Positions 62,047 to 64,000 of a stretch of DNA of 64,000 bases are shown piece after piece. The stretch is from assembly GCA_963767635.1 (NCBI GenBank), contig CAVYEM010000001.1:1178001-1242000 (forward strand). The letters run 5' to 3'. Each line of letters starts with the position of its first letter. Position 1 is the first letter of the stretch. Both the position numbers and the translations under genes were made by a program. Origin of the DNA: CAVYEM01 sp963767635 (GTDB taxonomy: Bacteria > Vulcanimicrobiota > Vulcanimicrobiia > Vulcanimicrobiales > Vulcanimicrobiaceae). The notes beneath the pieces were generated by a model. It had not been told where the DNA came from and searched no databases. It was given only the letters and a program-made list of their open reading frames with translations.

Positions 62047-63619
62047 ATGTTGAGTACCACGCTTGAGCGCATTGCACCATTCGCGAACGAGCCGATAAAG
62101 ACGTACGCCGATCCGGCGGATGTGGCGGCCATGCAGGCCGCACTGGCATCGGTGCGGTCGAAATTCGGCACGAAGTATCCGCTGGTGATCGACGGTGAGC
62201 GCATCCACACCGAGAAAACGATTCCGTCGATCAATCCGGCCAAGCCTGCGGAGATCGTCGGCGAGGTCGGCGCGGCATCGCGGGAACAGGCGAATCGCGC
62301 GATCGAAGCGGCGCACGAACGCTTTGCGGCGTGGAAACATGTACCCGCGCACGAGCGCGCCGACTTTCTGTTTAAAGCGGCCGAAAAAGTCCGCGAACGA
62401 CGTTTTTACTACAACGCGCTGCTGGTGTATGAAGTAGGAAAAAGCTGGATCGAAGCCGATGCGGACACCGCCGAAGCGATCGACTTCATGGAGTTTTACG
62501 CGCGGGAAGCGCTGCGGTACGCCGGCAAACAGCCCGTCACGCCGATACCCGGCGAAGAAAACGAGACTCGTGTACGTCCCGCTGGGCGTGGGCGTCGTTA
62601 TCCCGCCGTGGAACTTCGCGTTTGCGATCATGGCGGGCATGACGTCGGCTGCGCTGGTAACGGGCAACACGGTCGTGCTCAAACCGTCGAGCGATTCAGC
62701 CGTCATTGCCGCGTGGTTCGTAGATTTGCTGCACGAAGTGGGCGTGCCCGCAGGCGTGGTGAACTTCGTACCGGGCAACGGCAGCGTCATCGGCGACGCG
62801 ATCGTGGAACATCCGCTCACGCGCTTCATTTCGTTTACGGGAAGCAAAGAAGTAGGGCTGCGCGTGAACGAGCGCGCGGCCAAAACTGCTCCAGGGCAGA
62901 AGTGGATCAAACGTGTCGTGGCCGAGATGGGCGGCAAAGATTCGATCGTCGTGGCGGCCGACGCCGACCTCGACGTGGCCGTCGACGGCGTTGCCGTCTC
63001 CGCATTCGGATTTCAAGGACAAAAATGCTCGGCGTGCTCGCGCGCAATCGTCGACGAAAAGATTTACGACGAATTCGTTTCCAAACTCGTCTCCCGCACG
63101 GCAAAAATCACCGTCGGCGATCCGGCCGAGCACGGCGTATCCATGGGACCTGTGATCAACGAGCGCGCGATGAAGACCATTCAGCGCTACGTCGAAACCG
63201 GCGCGCAAGAAGGCCGCCTCGTATTTGGCGGCAAGCGCGCCGGCGAAGTGGGATACTTCCTGCAGCCCACGGTCATTGCAGACGTTGCTCCCGACGCGGT
63301 GATCGCGCAGGAAGAAATCTTCGGCCCGGTATTGGCGGTCATTAAAGCTCGCGACTACGATCATGCGTTGGAGATTGCCAACAACACCGAATTCGGGCTG
63401 ACCGGTGCAGTCTATACCGCCGACGCGGAAAAATTGGAGCGCGCCAAGCGCGATTTCTTCGTAGGCAACCTCTACCTCAATCGCAAGTGCACGGGCGCGC
63501 TCGTAGGCGCAAATCCGTTCGGCGGCTTCAATATGTCGGGGACGGACAGCAAAGCCGGCGGCCACGACTATCTGCTGCTGTTTCTTCAGGCCAAATCGAT
63601 CTCGCGCAAGGTCAACTAG
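62047..63619 (+). CDS. 1-Pyrroline-5-carboxylate dehydrogenase (frame-disrupted)
   Basis: About 523 residues after removing one base in the AAAA(C) run 62558-62562, which joins IPGEENRLVYVPLGVGVVIP. Aldehyde dehydrogenase motifs: PWNFAFAIMAGMTSAALVTG, FTGSKEVGLRVNE, AEMGGKDSIVV (general-base Glu) and GFQGQKCSACSRAIVDE (catalytic Cys). The N-terminal EPIKTYADPADVAAM and the C-terminal GGFNMSGTDSKAGGHDYLLL are typical of RocA/PruA-type enzymes that oxidise glutamate-semialdehyde in proline/arginine catabolism. Start ATG 62047 with TACAGGAG upstream. Confidence 0.9.
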
Positions 63620-63627
63620 GAGCCAGG

Positions 63628-64000
63628 GTGCCGGCGCACATCGGCGCTCGCTTTGAGGTGCAGGGCACGTACGTTTCGTCCGAGCGTTACGACGGCGGCC
63701 ACATCAACGATACGTATTTTGCGACGTATCGCGACGGCGGCGTGGTTCGGCGCTACGTGCACCAGCGCATCAACACGCAGGTCTTTCCGGACGTGCGCGG
63801 TCTCGGGGAGAACATCGCGCGAGTAACGCAGCACATTCGGGAAAAGCTCGAATCGCGCGGCGTTGCCGACGCGCACCGCCGCGTGCTGCAGCTGGTTCGA
63901 ACGCGGGATGGCGACGATTTGCTAATAACGCCGCAGGGCGAATGCTGGCGCACGTACGTGCACGTCGAACGAACGGTGCCTCGCATGCAAGTGCAGTGCC
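63628..64000 (+). CDS. APH-type phosphotransferase, N-terminal part (partial)
   Basis: GTG at 63628 with TAGGAGCC upstream, eight bases after the dehydrogenase stop. The visible 124 residues read YDGGHINDTYFATYRDGG, RRYVHQRINTQVFPDVRGL and ENIARVTQHIREKL, the pattern of APH-family small-molecule kinases related to N-acetylhexosamine 1-kinase. The catalytic part is beyond the window edge. The substrate is probably a sugar; co-transcription with the dehydrogenase is likely. Confidence 0.7.
   Translation, partial: MPAHIGARFEVQGTYVSSERYDGGHINDTYFATYRDGGVVRRYVHQRINTQVFPDVRGLGENIARVTQHIREKLESRGVADAHRRVLQLVRTRDGDDLLITPQGECWRTYVHVERTVPRMQVQC

Overview
This window comes from a high-GC bacterium that uses GTG and TTG starts freely and overlaps many genes by 1-20 nt. 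It encodes lipoprotein-like, prepilin-like and beta-barrel-like proteins, so it is probably a diderm. I cannot place it firmly. A deep-branching soil-type phylum such as Candidatus Eremiobacterota fits the gene mix, but that is inference. No intact rRNA or tRNA gene, CRISPR array or complete insertion sequence is visible. About a dozen genes, including the essential fusA and rpsD, are broken by single-base indels whose removal restores a family-typical protein. These look mostly like sequence or assembly errors, so I annotate such genes as single units.

Region 1 (1-20.6 kb) is accessory metabolism. A dispersed short repeat (54-223) precedes xthA. Then come parts of what looks like an aerobic CoA-dependent anthranilate (2-aminobenzoate) degradation locus: a fused flavin monooxygenase/OYE-type reductase (1053-3321) and an SDR dehydrogenase, and further on an enoyl-CoA hydratase, an acyl-CoA dehydrogenase and an aryl-CoA ligase (12662-16210). 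A RidA-type deaminase and an SSS transporter lie convergently behind them. Between the two halves is a decayed segment (about 4287-7734) bounded by two degenerate tRNA-Val fragments in direct orientation. It holds gene remnants (DoxX-like, [2Fe-2S] subunit, DUF2971) and one intact orphan PDZ/membrane/GAF protein. It is followed by an ATP-grasp-like protein, a GNAT acetyltransferase, a GT39 glycosyltransferase and a membrane protein. A small transporter operon and two prepilin-like genes close the region.

Region 2 (20.6-56.3 kb) is the str/S10/spc/alpha ribosomal superoperon, broken at two places. rpsL-rpsG-fusA-tuf-rpsJ ends at a strong terminator (25487-25514). A 5.7-kb insert follows, with a DUF5654 protein, a PAS/GAF/SpoIIE phosphatase with an ATPase domain, an SRPBCC protein, a glutaryl-CoA-dehydrogenase-like enzyme and a Pro-rich secreted protein. 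rplC to rpsM then runs from 31.2 to 44.0 kb with secY, adk, map and rpmJ. A second insert of about 9.8 kb (SIMPL-like, DUF72, penicillin acylase, nucleotidyltransferase, MFS, an outer-membrane candidate, a TMEM175-like protein and a double-DTG aspartyl protease) separates rpsM from rpsK-rpsD-rpoA-rplQ, which has its own consensus-like promoter. A 123-bp tandem repeat that carries the Shine-Dalgarno sequence of rplF sits inside the operon, with related copies before rplN and, inverted, before adk.

Region 3 (56.3-64 kb) is a tight trpD-trpC-trpF-trpB-trpA operon. A convergent L-2-hydroxyglutarate oxidase follows, then a 1-pyrroline-5-carboxylate dehydrogenase and the start of an APH-type kinase. 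The window therefore holds both the later steps of tryptophan synthesis, which use anthranilate, and a likely anthranilate catabolic route.
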